Made by a program: the position numbers and the translations under genes. 64,000 bases of DNA. It comes from Halotia branconii CENA392 (GTDB taxonomy: Bacteria; Cyanobacteriota; Cyanobacteriia; Cyanobacteriales; Nostocaceae). Numbering within the stretch: the first letter of the stretch is position 1; each line of letters begins with the position of its first letter. Below the pieces are notes generated by a model, which worked only from the letters and a program-made list of their open reading frames with translations, searched no databases and was not told the DNA's origin. Location of the stretch: NCBI RefSeq assembly GCF_029953635.1, contig NZ_CP124543.1, forward strand, positions 1 to 64,000, read 5' to 3'. Below, piece by piece: positions 24,088-31,182 of the stretch.

Positions 24088-24283
24088 GTTTTACCTCTGG
24101 ATTGATAATAGTTCCCAGCCTTACCCCAGCTTGGAGAATTACCCAGCACCCGACCCCCACCCCTGTAAGTGCTAAAGGAATAAGTAATACTTCCATTAGT
24201 CCACTGCTGCTCACTTCGCTGATGTCTTCCTCTTCTTGGCTAAGGTCGGGGCGGGTAATACGTCGTTTGATTACCCGTTTCAT
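24062..24283 (-). CDS. Small single-TM protein
   Basis: 73 residues: a basic N-terminus (MKRVIKRRITRPD), an acidic stretch, one hydrophobic segment (VLLIPLALTGVGVGCWVILQ) and a short tail. It overlaps both neighbours. It is a likely component of the membrane complex of this module. Confidence 0.55.
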   Translation of the reverse strand: MKRVIKRRITRPDLSQEEEDISEVSSSGLMEVLLIPLALTGVGVGCWVILQAGVRLGTIINPEVKHEKIHLQR

Positions 24284-24347
24284 AGTTGCATTGGTTTTTG
24301 GTGGCAGCGATTAAGTAAAAGCTGGCAGCGAGGGCAACTACCCCCAC
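24240..24347 (-). CDS. Possible 35-residue membrane peptide (GTG start)
   Basis: In this frame a GTG at 24345-24347 opens a 35-residue product whose first half is hydrophobic (GVVALAASFYLIAATK) and whose second half is polar. It overlaps the next gene by 44 bp and fills the only gap in the module. Size and shape resemble minor coat-type membrane peptides. No convincing Shine-Dalgarno site, so it is tentative. Confidence 0.3.
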   Translation of the reverse strand: MGVVALAASFYLIAATKNQCNYETGNQTTYYPPRP

Positions 24348-24355
24348 ACCAACTG

Positions 24356-24712
24356 CTACCCATCGCTGTACTGCTCCGGTGGTAGAGCGTATTTTGGGGA
24401 ATCATGCCACTCCTGCAAAGCTTTAATTTCTATTTCAAAGTTGCTGGTAATGCCATTGCCAAACGACTTAATCAACTGAGGCGCAACCTTTCCCATATCC
24501 CCATTGCCCATACGCTCAAAGGCTTTTTGCAAAGCATCAGCCCAAACAAAGTCAACAATGTTATCAGCTAATTGACTTGAAATAGCTGATAACTGGCTTG
24601 TACCTCCCTGGGCGGCATCTTCACCTATTTGCTCAGTTCGACTTGAATATCCACGCTCTTGCTTCTCCTGGCGGAGTGCTTCAGCTACTGCTTCTAGATC
24701 TGTCTTGTTCAC
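24356..24712 (-). CDS. Hypothetical module protein
   Basis: 118 residues, helical, with no membrane segment (ALRQEKQERGYSSRTEQIGE at the N-terminus). It overlaps the upstream MerR-like gene by 32 bp. Function unknown. Confidence 0.5.
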   Translation of the reverse strand: MNKTDLEAVAEALRQEKQERGYSSRTEQIGEDAAQGGTSQLSAISSQLADNIVDFVWADALQKAFERMGNGDMGKVAPQLIKSFGNGITSNFEIEIKALQEWHDSPKYALPPEQYSDG

Positions 24713-24992
24713 GGTATTCCTTTAGTTGTTGTGCGATCGCTTTAATTGCTTCTTTGCGTCCGCGTTCTTGGACCAGCTGGCGAAATATCCACAAAACCTC
24801 AAAGTCTTGAGGACTAAAGCCGCCGCTGTGCTTGGTATAGGTAATTAACCCCAAAGCTTCTACAACGGCTCTATCTCTCCTAACTTGGCTGGGGTGGACT
24901 TTGAGCAATTTTGCAGCTTGGACAATTGGTATCCAGGCAAGTAATGGGTCAAATTTGAGTCGATTTGTAGTCACGATTTTTATTTGACTCAT
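24681..24992 (-). CDS. MerR-like DNA-binding protein
   Basis: 103 residues. WIPIVQAAKLLKVHPSQVRRDR then LGLITYTKHSGGFSPQDFEVLWIFRQL matches the winged HTH and wing of MerR/excisionase-type proteins, followed by a basic helix. It may regulate the packaging module or act as an excisionase. It lies just downstream of a strong leftward terminator (25006-25031). Confidence 0.6.
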   Translation of the reverse strand: MSQIKIVTTNRLKFDPLLAWIPIVQAAKLLKVHPSQVRRDRAVVEALGLITYTKHSGGFSPQDFEVLWIFRQLVQERGRKEAIKAIAQQLKEYREQDRSRSSS

Positions 24993-25005
24993 GAATGACT
25001 AAACG

Positions 25006-25031
25006 CAAAAAGCCCACTGGTGAAAGTGGGC
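25006..25031 (-). terminator. Intrinsic terminator, minus strand
   Basis: GCCCACT (25012-25018) and AGTGGGC (25025-25031) form a perfect 7-bp stem. On the minus strand it is followed by TTTTTGCGTTT. It lies between leftward genes 25131-25436 and 24681-24992, so it can attenuate entry into the packaging module. Confidence 0.7.
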
Positions 25032-25039
25032 GTGGTGAA

Positions 25040-25115
25040 GTAAGATACTATCGCCCTCCTTTCAGGTCGCGTCTGATGGAGTGGAAGTCCTCCGGTGGTG
25101 AGACACCGGGGGCAT
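25040..25115 (-). other. GC-rich structured leader, unassigned
   Basis: In the minus-strand transcript this segment has CCGGTG/CACC and ACCGG pairings, GGAG/CTCC, and a possible long-range GCCC/GGGC closing pair, then runs into the terminator at 25006-25031. The arrangement looks like a regulated leader with a terminator. It matches no riboswitch class that I recognise. Confidence 0.35.
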
Positions 25116-25130
25116 AAGTTTTAATTAGGT

Positions 25131-25436
25131 TTAGCGAACTACGGATACATTTTTGCTATAGCAGCCAGTGCAGATTTGGTTGATCACCGCTTGCATTAAA
25201 CCTTCTTGATCGCTAACAGATAGCTTCTCAGGTATTTCGCTGCCTAGTGCCAAGATTTCACTACGGCATTCTTCTGGGGCAGTGCAGCACAGGTGAGAAG
25301 CTAGGGAGACTATCAAAGATAGTTTTTCTCGCTTGGTCATTTGTTCAAACCTTGACCCGTAACGCTCTTGTAACATTTCTAGGTAGGAACCATCCCCAGG
25401 AGTGTAGTTAGTCCAGTACCCTATTGGCTGTGTCAT
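25131..25436 (-). CDS. Hypothetical Cys-containing protein
   Basis: 101 residues: aromatic N-terminus (YWTNYTPGDGSYLEMLQERY), helical middle, and cysteines in LCCTAPEEC and CTGCYS near the C-terminus. Possibly a small metal-binding or regulatory protein; not recognised. It is preceded by a 25-residue ORF with a good ribosome site. Confidence 0.55.
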   Translation of the reverse strand: MTQPIGYWTNYTPGDGSYLEMLQERYGSRFEQMTKREKLSLIVSLASHLCCTAPEECRSEILALGSEIPEKLSVSDQEGLMQAVINQICTGCYSKNVSVVR

Positions 25437-25450
25437 TGGTTGTAAAATCC

Positions 25451-25528
25451 TTATAGATAAAGACCGTGCTGGCGACTTGCAAGATGGTTGTCAGCATTTT
25501 TTATTGCTTCTGTTATGCTGTTCGACAT
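25451..25528 (-). CDS. 25-residue ORF with a strong ribosome site
   Basis: A 26-codon frame beginning MSNSITEAIKNAD, preceded by AAAAAGGAGGAATACGG at proper spacing. It ends 15 bp before the gene at 25131-25436. A small peptide gene or leader peptide; the rest of the spacer up to 25749 shows no other credible gene. Confidence 0.4.
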   Translation of the reverse strand: MSNSITEAIKNADNHLASRQHGLYL

Positions 25529-25749
25529 CCGTATTCCTCCTTTTTAGTTTCTCCAGGGTGTTCAGCTTCATTCTGGAGTTTCAGTATTTAGTTATCGCTA
25601 CCCGGCGACGCTACGACTTATGGGTAATTGGCGATCGCTTAGAAGAACACACTCACCACGGGCAGGTCTTTCTCTATTGCACTACTGGCGGTAGGCTGCC
25701 ATCTCTACTTGGTTTGGGGTGAGTGGTGTTCTAAATTGCTAAAGCAAAG

Positions 25750-25986
25750 CTATTTAGGCTGTACCTTCTCTCGCTCGTAAGCTTCGATTAATTCATCAAG
25801 CGTGCACTCAAAAATTGCCATCAGCATTTTGGTTTCGGAAAACGTTAACCGTGGTCTAGTTACTCCGCGCTCCCAATCACTGATGGTTGCGACTTTTTTG
25901 TCAAGGGCAATTGCTACTTGCCTTTGAGTCAAGCCGACACGCTTTCTCAATTCCATTGGAGTTAGTGTTTTTTTTTCTTTTGTCAT
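25750..25986 (-). CDS. XRE-family repressor 1
   Basis: 78 residues. LRKRVGLTQRQVAIALDKKVATISDWERG is a clear HTH_3 (Cro/CI-type) motif. It reads left; a perfect 21-bp palindrome lies 14 bp ahead of its start and half-sites lie beyond it, so it probably represses itself and a rightward promoter. That rightward leader is interrupted by the IS at 26195. Confidence 0.85.
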   Translation of the reverse strand: MTKEKKTLTPMELRKRVGLTQRQVAIALDKKVATISDWERGVTRPRLTFSETKMLMAIFECTLDELIEAYEREKVQPK

Positions 25987-25999
25987 ACTATACTAACAA

Positions 26000-26036
26000 C
26001 GGAACCTTGACAAGGTTCCGAAATAACGGAACCTTG
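26000..26036. promoter_or_regulatory. Operator of repressor 1
   Basis: CGGAACCTTG, a central A, then CAAGGTTCCG form a perfect 21-bp palindrome (26000-26020). A second half-site CGGAACCTTG lies at 26027-26036 and a weaker CGGAACC at about 26062-26068. It has no similarity to the operators of repressor 2 or of element A. Confidence 0.7.
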
Positions 26037-26085
26037 CTACAGTTCGGTATACAACTTCGGGCGGAACCGTTTGCAAGACACTTCC

Positions 26086-26194
26086 GCCCATTTACTACAT
26101 TCACATCCTTGAGCGCTAATTTTGAGCGAAAAGTCACGGAGTGAATTATGTAGCTTTGGTTAAGTGCCTTTTTTACACAGCACCTAGCCGCTAA
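26086..26194 (+). repeat. Shared leader module, copy 1
   Basis: The 60 bp at 26094-26153 are identical to 28097-28156, and similarity continues to the GCTAA at the IS edge. The text contains CTACAT...ATGTAG and TCAC...GTGA pairings and two TTGAGCG repeats, so the rightward transcript can fold. Each copy lies immediately right of a different repressor/operator pair. Confidence 0.75.
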
Positions 26195-27554
26195 CGGGAC
26201 TTAAGGAAAAATCAAGCCCAAATAAAGCCGAAACTGGCTTTATGAGCGGCAAATACGTCACGATTAACAGTCAACCACTCAATAAATCGGAAAGAAATAG
26301 CAGTTCTAAAGGCTTCTAAAGCCTCAGTAAAAGTGTTCAACGGTTTAGTTGCCCACCTACGTCTAAAACCACCAGTCAACTGATGCCAAAGGACAAAAGT
26401 ATAGGCACAAAATACCAAGATAAAATGTCGCATGAGACTGGTTTTATCTCGGACTTGATATTCTTTCAATCCTAAAAAACCCTTGGCTTCTCTATAAAAG
26501 ACCTCTACCCAATTGCGTTGAGAATAGGTGTTTACTATCCATTCTGAAGTTACAACAGATGTAGAAACATTGGTAATAAAGTAGTCGATATCTGTGGCAT
26601 CAGAAAAAGTAGCAGCATTCATGACGATAGCTATACTTCGTTTACCTTCCAGACGTGATATCTCTACTTCAAAAGTTGCTACCCATACTTTTCTAGGTTT
26701 ATCTAAATTGAGTTGAGTTTCGCTAAAAGCCTCTTGGGGTATAGACTTTGCTAACTCATCTATCCTAATTGTTCGTTGATTATTCTCTTGCTCACTAATT
26801 GTGACTTTCCGATTTTTGGCTATTCCTCCTAAATACTTTAATTTGCGATTTTCTAGTTCTAATAGGAATGATGTATTGTTACCATATCCGGCATCTACAA
26901 TCACTATTCCTGGTTGATATCCTCGCTCTCTTGTTTGGTCTATTAACTTAATTGCTATCTCTGTTTTTTTCTCAAATAGAGGGTCTTGTTTTCCTTCGGG
27001 TAATGAATCAGCGTGTTGATATAACTCTATATCTAATGGTAGGCTTTTTCTCCCATCATATAAATGAGTTGTTACCACCACTATTCCATTATCTGTCTTG
27101 CCAATTTCTCCGATATATTGTCTTCCCACACCTTCGGTAAAGTTACCACTTTTCCTATGCCCTGAATCATCAATTATCAAGCTAAATCCCCTACTGATTT
27201 TAGTCTGACTACACTTGTTCATTACCTCTAAGCGTCGTTCATTCACCTTTGTGGCCGACCAAGGGGAATCTGTCAAAAAGTGGTGTAATCGGTGGTAATT
27301 TACTCCTACGGCATTTTCTGCGAGCTGGAACAAGTTTTTCCGTTCGCTTTCTCCTAACAACCCCCCTAAATAATGTCTAAACTCCCTTTTTTGCGCTTTA
27401 TGACCAAATACATCGTCAAACCTTTGACACCATTTTTCAAAGCATGGGGGCATAGCTGTGGGAGTTGTCTCTTTCATGGGGGTTAGTTTGACGTAAAACC
27501 TATGCTAATTCTGCATTATAGCCTTTTTTATTCTCTTTTTTTGCCTAAGTCCCG
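26195..27554 (-). mobile_element. IS701-type insertion sequence with 4-bp target duplication
   Basis: The ends are CGGGACTTA (26195) and TAAGTCCCG (27554), a perfect 9-bp terminal inverted repeat with similar sequence further in. The flanks are CTAA at 26191-26194 and 27555-27558, matching the YTAR-type 4-bp duplication known for IS701-family elements. Removing 1364 bp restores the leader module. It contains one complete transposase gene and so appears young. Confidence 0.85.
26212..27477 (-). CDS. IS701-family transposase
   Basis: 421 residues, DDE_5-type. Visible catalytic context: FSLIIDDSGHRKSGN (first Asp), VIVDAGYGNN (second Asp) and WVEVFYREAKGFLG (Glu). Length and the surrounding perfect inverted repeats indicate an intact insertion sequence. 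It has no role in the host element beyond interrupting the rightward leader of immunity module 1. Confidence 0.88.
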   Translation of the reverse strand: MKETTPTAMPPCFEKWCQRFDDVFGHKAQKREFRHYLGGLLGESERKNLFQLAENAVGVNYHRLHHFLTDSPWSATKVNERRLEVMNKCSQTKISRGFSLIIDDSGHRKSGNFTEGVGRQYIGEIGKTDNGIVVVTTHLYDGRKSLPLDIELYQHADSLPEGKQDPLFEKKTEIAIKLIDQTRERGYQPGIVIVDAGYGNNTSFLLELENRKLKYLGGIAKNRKVTISEQENNQRTIRIDELAKSIPQEAFSETQLNLDKPRKVWVATFEVEISRLEGKRSIAIVMNAATFSDATDIDYFITNVSTSVVTSEWIVNTYSQRNWVEVFYREAKGFLGLKEYQVRDKTSLMRHFILVFCAYTFVLWHQLTGGFRRRWATKPLNTFTEALEAFRTAISFRFIEWLTVNRDVFAAHKASFGFIWA

Positions 27555-27577
27555 CTAATTAACTAAACAGGAATAAG

Positions 27578-27742
27578 ATGTTTCAACAATTCGACCCAAA
27601 CAAAGAAAGCGGAGATTGTCTAGAAAACAGCATCCAATCTCCGCGTCTTGAATTAATTACAAATCAGCGTAGTCTTTCAACGCTGAGCTACTGGTCACTA
27701 TCGGGAATGAACTCTAAGTCAATAGAAGCACTCATTTTGTAA
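27578..27742 (+). CDS. Possible small early ORF after immunity module 1
   Basis: A 54-residue frame (MFQQFDPNKESGDCLEN...) with AGGA five bases upstream, at the place where early genes begin in module 2. It contains a perfect hairpin GCGGAGATTG/CAATCTCCGC (27609-27644). Its 3' part overlaps the end of repressor 2 on the other strand. It may be a relic. Confidence 0.3.
   Translation: MFQQFDPNKESGDCLENSIQSPRLELITNQRSLSTLSYWSLSGMNSKSIEALIL
27609..27644. repeat. GCGGAG hairpin, module 1
   Basis: GCGGAGATTG (27609-27618) and CAATCTCCGC (27635-27644), a perfect 10-bp stem. The matching hairpin of module 2 is GCGGAG (28211-28216) with CTCCGC (28245-28250), enclosing CTGC/GCAG and a T7 run. Their position relative to the 60-bp repeat is the same once the IS is removed. 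Confidence 0.55.
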
Positions 27743-27987
27743 GGCGCTCCTAAGTCATCGGGTAAGTCGTAAACGTTAATACCAAGTGGTTCAAGAACTT
27801 CTTTATGAAAACTTTTCCACTGTCGCGAGTTAAAGCTGACAGGATGCCTGCCTGTTTCCCATCGGTAAACAGTGCTTCCTGTTGTGCCAATTTTTACCGC
27901 AAACTGCTCACGGGTCAGATTTAATGCCTCACGTAATTGCCTTAAAAAAGACACGCCTTCCACAAAATTTGGTTTTTTGTTTATCAC
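27688..27987 (-). CDS. XRE-family repressor 2
   Basis: 99 residues. LREALNLTREQFAVKIGTTGSTVYRWETG is an HTH_3 motif. The C-terminal part is not shared with repressor 1. A perfect CTATGCAA-T-TTGCATAG operator lies 12 bp ahead of the start. It faces the rightward early genes and rep of element B, whose expression it probably controls. Confidence 0.85.
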   Translation of the reverse strand: MINKKPNFVEGVSFLRQLREALNLTREQFAVKIGTTGSTVYRWETGRHPVSFNSRQWKSFHKEVLEPLGINVYDLPDDLGAPYKMSASIDLEFIPDSDQ

Positions 27988-27999
27988 GATAGCAAAATG

Positions 28000-28041
28000 C
28001 TATGCAATTTGCATAGGCGAAATGCCAAACAGATTGCATAG
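28000..28041. promoter_or_regulatory. Operator of repressor 2
   Basis: CTATGCAATTTGCATAG (28000-28016) is a perfect palindrome; a half-site TTGCATAG follows at 28034-28041. The spacing of about two helical turns suggests cooperative binding that controls divergent promoters. Confidence 0.7.
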
Positions 28042-28088
28042 TTTAAGTAAAGTACATTTTTTGGGCAGATGTGCAGCCAAACAGATCT

Positions 28089-28197
28089 GCCCATTCACTA
28101 CATTCACATCCTTGAGCGCTAATTTTGAGCGAAAAGTCACGGAGTGAATTATGTAGTTTCTGCTAAGTGCCTTTTACACAGTACCTAGCCGCTAATT
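28089..28197 (+). repeat. Shared leader module, copy 2
   Basis: Second copy of the module at 26086-26194, with the 60-bp core 28097-28156 identical. It lies in the leader between operator 2 and the first early gene (28271) and is followed by the GCGGAG hairpin. It may be an anti-termination, RNA-stability or translation-control element. Confidence 0.75.
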
Positions 28198-28270
28198 AGC
28201 CAACAAAAAAGCGGAGGTTAACTGCTGCTTTTTTTGCAGGTAGTCTCCGCAGATCGATAACTAACAGCCA

Positions 28271-28408
28271 ATGACTAAACCTAAACCATTTGAAATTTCT
28301 CTACTACCACCCCCGCCAGAGTGGATTAACTTCCAACATCCCGACTTTCCCAAATACTTCTACAACAGCAATGACCAAAACCATAGAAGAAGAAATCATG
28401 TCTGGTGA
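28271..28408 (+). CDS. Small Pro-rich early ORF
   Basis: 45 residues (MTKPKPFEISLLPPPPEWIN...), overlapping the next gene by 38 bp. It is the first frame after the structured leader. Unknown function. Confidence 0.4.
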   Translation: MTKPKPFEISLLPPPPEWINFQHPDFPKYFYNSNDQNHRRRNHVW

Positions 28409-28571
28409 TTTACGCTACGCAGTAGAAATTCTGACAGAAGCGTTTGAACGAAGACTGCGTAAGGAAATAGGAAGCCTTAGCCAGTACCCATATACCGAGT
28501 TAGTAGCCTGGAAAAATGTACTTAACTCGGTTGCTACAGAAATCCAAGCAATCTGTGATCAACCTTACTGA
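28371..28571 (+). CDS. Small helical early protein
   Basis: 66 residues from the ATG at 28371. The earlier in-frame ATG at 28290 lies inside the preceding ORF and would add an unlikely N-terminus. Helical (LRYAVEILTEAFERRLRKEI). The stop shares a base with the next start (TGATG at 28569-28573), so the genes are coupled. Confidence 0.5.
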   Translation: MTKTIEEEIMSGDLRYAVEILTEAFERRLRKEIGSLSQYPYTELVAWKNVLNSVATEIQAICDQPY

Positions 28572-28807
28572 TGACCGACTCCAAAGACCCAACACAGCAA
28601 CGACTTGACAAGTTAGAGCGCACTGTAGACATCTTGCGATCACATCTGTTGATCGCATTAGAAACGAATTATGCCCTTGCTTCTGAACTTGCAGAACTAA
28701 AAGGTCGCCAACAAGACAAAGACTTAATTTGCACAAGAATACTGAGTGAATTTAACACTTTAAGCACTCTCAAAACAGTAGCAAATCAATACAATCGAGG
28801 CAAATAA
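28571..28807 (+). CDS. Coiled-coil early protein
   Basis: 78 residues with a heptad pattern (LDKLERTVDILRSHLLIAL, NYALASELAELKG). Possibly an oligomeric accessory protein for replication, because it directly precedes the rep gene. Not recognised. Confidence 0.5.
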   Translation: MTDSKDPTQQRLDKLERTVDILRSHLLIALETNYALASELAELKGRQQDKDLICTRILSEFNTLSTLKTVANQYNRGK

Positions 28808-28810
28808 ACA

Positions 28811-28927
28811 ATGAATAAATGTATAAAAAAAAAGGACGAATGTTCGCGCATTCCCCCCTCAAAAATAACTTGCAAAATATTCGATTTCAAGTTAACTCTA
28901 ACATTTTTAAAGGGAGGTGAGCAATAA
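28811..28927 (+). CDS. Leader ORF overlapping the rep start (TAATG)
   Basis: A 38-residue Lys/Cys-rich frame (MNKCIKKKDECSRIPPSK...) whose stop TAA shares its last A with the ATG of rep at 28927. The ribosome site of rep (GGGAGGTGAG) lies inside it. The layout is that of plasmid leader peptides that control rep by translational coupling. Confidence 0.45.
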   Translation: MNKCIKKKDECSRIPPSKITCKIFDFKLTLTFLKGGEQ

Positions 28928-31182
28928 TGGTAAGCTCATTTTCCCGGTTAGAATCAACTTTTGACTTTAGTTCTCAAGACAATAGTTTACCTCCACAAGA
29001 AATAGAAGCCGAAGAAAAGATATTAGGCGGCATCTTGAATGATCCATCAGCCATTGGCAGAATTTCGGACAAGTTGGAGCCAGAGCATTTTTACATTTCA
29101 GCACACAAAGAAATCTATCAGATTTGTTTAGAACTAGCAAAAAAACAGCAGCCAACAGACTTATTAACTGTTACTAGCTACCTAACAAGGCAGGGATTAC
29201 TAGAACGTATTGGCGGTAGAAACAAGCTAGCAGATTTAGTCTATAGAACTGTTAGTGCAATCAACATAGATCACCATGCTCAACTAGTTATTGATTCAGC
29301 ATTTCGTCGTCAATTAATTAAATTTAGCAGCTACACACGTAAGCTTGGACACGCAACAGAAATAGAAGTTTCTGAAGCAATGTCACTTTTCAAAGAAAAC
29401 TCAACTTCCCTTCACGAATTGTTCTCGTTTCAGTCAAAAGAAGATCGAGAAACTTTGGAATACAACAAAATGATTGAGGCGATTAGACAGATTGAACTTG
29501 AGTGCCTCGACCCTGGGAAGAGACTTTTTAAAATGTCTAAATTGTCTAAAAAGCTTGGTCAATCAATTAAGGATTTAGAAAATATCTACTTTAAATCCTT
29601 GATCCACTCAGAGAACGAAGGATTAATCAGTATGCAAGAAATCATAGAACTTTACGGCAATGAGATCCGCCAATGGCTCATACACGGATTTCTACCCAAA
29701 GGTACTACGGTACTGCTCCATGCCAAAGGTGGCACGGGCAAGACTCGCCTCAGCTACGACTTTTTCTACCATTTGGCGACAGGCACACACTGGCAAGGAT
29801 TCCCTGTCACCAAGAAAAGTAGATGTCTAGTGATTCAAACGGACGAGTCGCCTAACGATATGTTGTCTGCTCTAGAAGACCGAGGCTTTACCGACGACAT
29901 GGACATTCGCTACAAAACCAAATGGACAACAGACCACATCCAGCATCTACGTCAAGAGATTGAAGAGTTCCGGCCTGACATAGTTTTGATTGACTCTTTA
30001 ACCTCGGTCAGTCGTCACTCGACCTTCACCGAAAATGACACCGAGTACGCTAGACCAATTCTTTTGCTTAGAGATATCGCCCAAGAATTTGGATGCACGA
30101 TCTTGATTATTCACCACAGCAACAGCAACGGTGAATCTAGAGGAACCAAAGCCATTTTTAACAGCGTGTCTGAGGTATGGTCACTCAAACGTGACGACCA
30201 AAATAATGCCGATGGGTTAGAGCGTCTACTGACAATTGAAAAATCTCGCTCACGCGCACCCGCCGCCTATCGTTTGAGATTTGAGCCGGAAGACAAATCA
30301 TGGACTTGCTTAGGACGAACAGACGAAGACCCCGCCTCACCCAACGCCACCATCAAAGATGCGATCGTGCAGTTCTTGTTGGACAACCGAGGCACACCAT
30401 TTGAGGCTGAAGAAATTGCCCATGCTATGGGTGACAATTTAAACACTGTTCGCAAATTATGCTTCCAATTGGTTCAAGACGGCATTATCACGCGGTTAAA
30501 GCCGAAAGCCTTAGGTAGAGGCTATTCCAACCTTTATTTGATTGAAGGTGAAACATCAGACACCAGTGATACCCCCAAAAATCAGTACAGGATCACTTCT
30601 TTGAACGCAAACACAGTAGTTTCAGCCGAAAGTGATAAAAGTGATCCAAGTGCCACCAATATCCGGGATCACTTTTTTTCTCCAGTAGAGGCAAGGGTTA
30701 CAGGCGAAAGTGATCCGATCCCCCTTAAAAATGCACTAATAAACGAGTCAGAAATTTCCTCGAAAAAATCGCAAATTTTGGATTTTGAGGATCACTTATC
30801 GCCAGAACCTTTGCCAGATATAGAAAAAAAAGTGATCCTCATAAGTGATCCTCAAAGTGATCCAGAAGTGATCCAGGCAATAGACCCCCTGAGGGGTCAG
30901 ACCCCTGGATCACTTAAAAAGGGGTCTGACCCCTCACCCACCCAGGCAGAACCACCAGAACCACAAATAAAAGGTGAATTGCCTCTTACCGATGTATCAA
31001 TAAGTTTGCGTTTTGGCGATGAAGTGGAAGTTGTTGCAGGGCAGCACCGGGGGCAAACGCTAATAATTAGCTCCATCGATGGCACTGGTATTTGGCTAAG
31101 GAAACAGAGTAAGGGGTTTGCTCCACCTATGGCGAATAACGGGCAACCTTACCAACCACATCAGTTAAGGAAGGTTCAGTGA
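28927..31182 (+). CDS. Replication protein: DnaB N-domain fused to RepA-type P-loop helicase (element B)
   Basis: 751 residues with the same domain order as the protein at 3173-5599: DnaB-N (LPPQEIEAEEKILGGILNDP, about 18-125), RecA-like ATPase (Walker A AKGGTGKTRLS near 263-272, Walker B DIVLIDSLTS near 350), winged helix (about 480-535), low-complexity linker and a KOW-like end (GDEVEVVAGQHRGQTLIIS). The linker DNA carries ten AGTGATCC iterons and a complex inverted repeat. It probably initiates replication at that origin. It has a strong GGGAGGTGAG site and a coupled leader ORF upstream; the next gene overlaps its stop. Confidence 0.85.
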   Translation: MVSSFSRLESTFDFSSQDNSLPPQEIEAEEKILGGILNDPSAIGRISDKLEPEHFYISAHKEIYQICLELAKKQQPTDLLTVTSYLTRQGLLERIGGRNKLADLVYRTVSAINIDHHAQLVIDSAFRRQLIKFSSYTRKLGHATEIEVSEAMSLFKENSTSLHELFSFQSKEDRETLEYNKMIEAIRQIELECLDPGKRLFKMSKLSKKLGQSIKDLENIYFKSLIHSENEGLISMQEIIELYGNEIRQWLIHGFLPKGTTVLLHAKGGTGKTRLSYDFFYHLATGTHWQGFPVTKKSRCLVIQTDESPNDMLSALEDRGFTDDMDIRYKTKWTTDHIQHLRQEIEEFRPDIVLIDSLTSVSRHSTFTENDTEYARPILLLRDIAQEFGCTILIIHHSNSNGESRGTKAIFNSVSEVWSLKRDDQNNADGLERLLTIEKSRSRAPAAYRLRFEPEDKSWTCLGRTDEDPASPNATIKDAIVQFLLDNRGTPFEAEEIAHAMGDNLNTVRKLCFQLVQDGIITRLKPKALGRGYSNLYLIEGETSDTSDTPKNQYRITSLNANTVVSAESDKSDPSATNIRDHFFSPVEARVTGESDPIPLKNALINESEISSKKSQILDFEDHLSPEPLPDIEKKVILISDPQSDPEVIQAIDPLRGQTPGSLKKGSDPSPTQAEPPEPQIKGELPLTDVSISLRFGDEVEVVAGQHRGQTLIISSIDGTGIWLRKQSKGFAPPMANNGQPYQPHQLRKVQ
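30590..30914. repeat. Iteron array AGTGATCC/GGATCACT inside the rep gene (candidate origin B)
   Basis: Ten exact copies of AGTGATCC in either orientation, including four close together at about 30830-30874 with spacing of 10-13 bp. The core differs in its first base from the GGTGATCC iterons of element A, suggesting that each initiator recognises its own set. Confidence 0.7.
30891..30935. repeat. 16-bp perfect inverted repeat next to the iterons
   Basis: GAGGGGTCAGACCCCT (30891-30906) and AGGGGTCTGACCCCTC (30920-30935) are perfect inverse copies. The last iteron lies in the loop, and each arm is itself a near-palindrome (AGGGGTC-A-GACCCCT). The preceding GACCCCCTGAGGGGTC adds another hairpin. 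It is a likely DNA-unwinding or cruciform landmark of the origin, coding in frame for the Pro/Gly/Ser linker. Confidence 0.65.

Noticed and set aside
25060..25090. Plus-strand CTGATGG resembling a hammerhead box
   Set aside because: The box has a mismatch and no GAAA follows; transcription here is probably leftward.
25477..25722. 81-residue plus-strand frame
   Set aside because: Poor composition, opposite to leftward transcription, no ribosome site; a short minus-strand ORF with a good site fits better.
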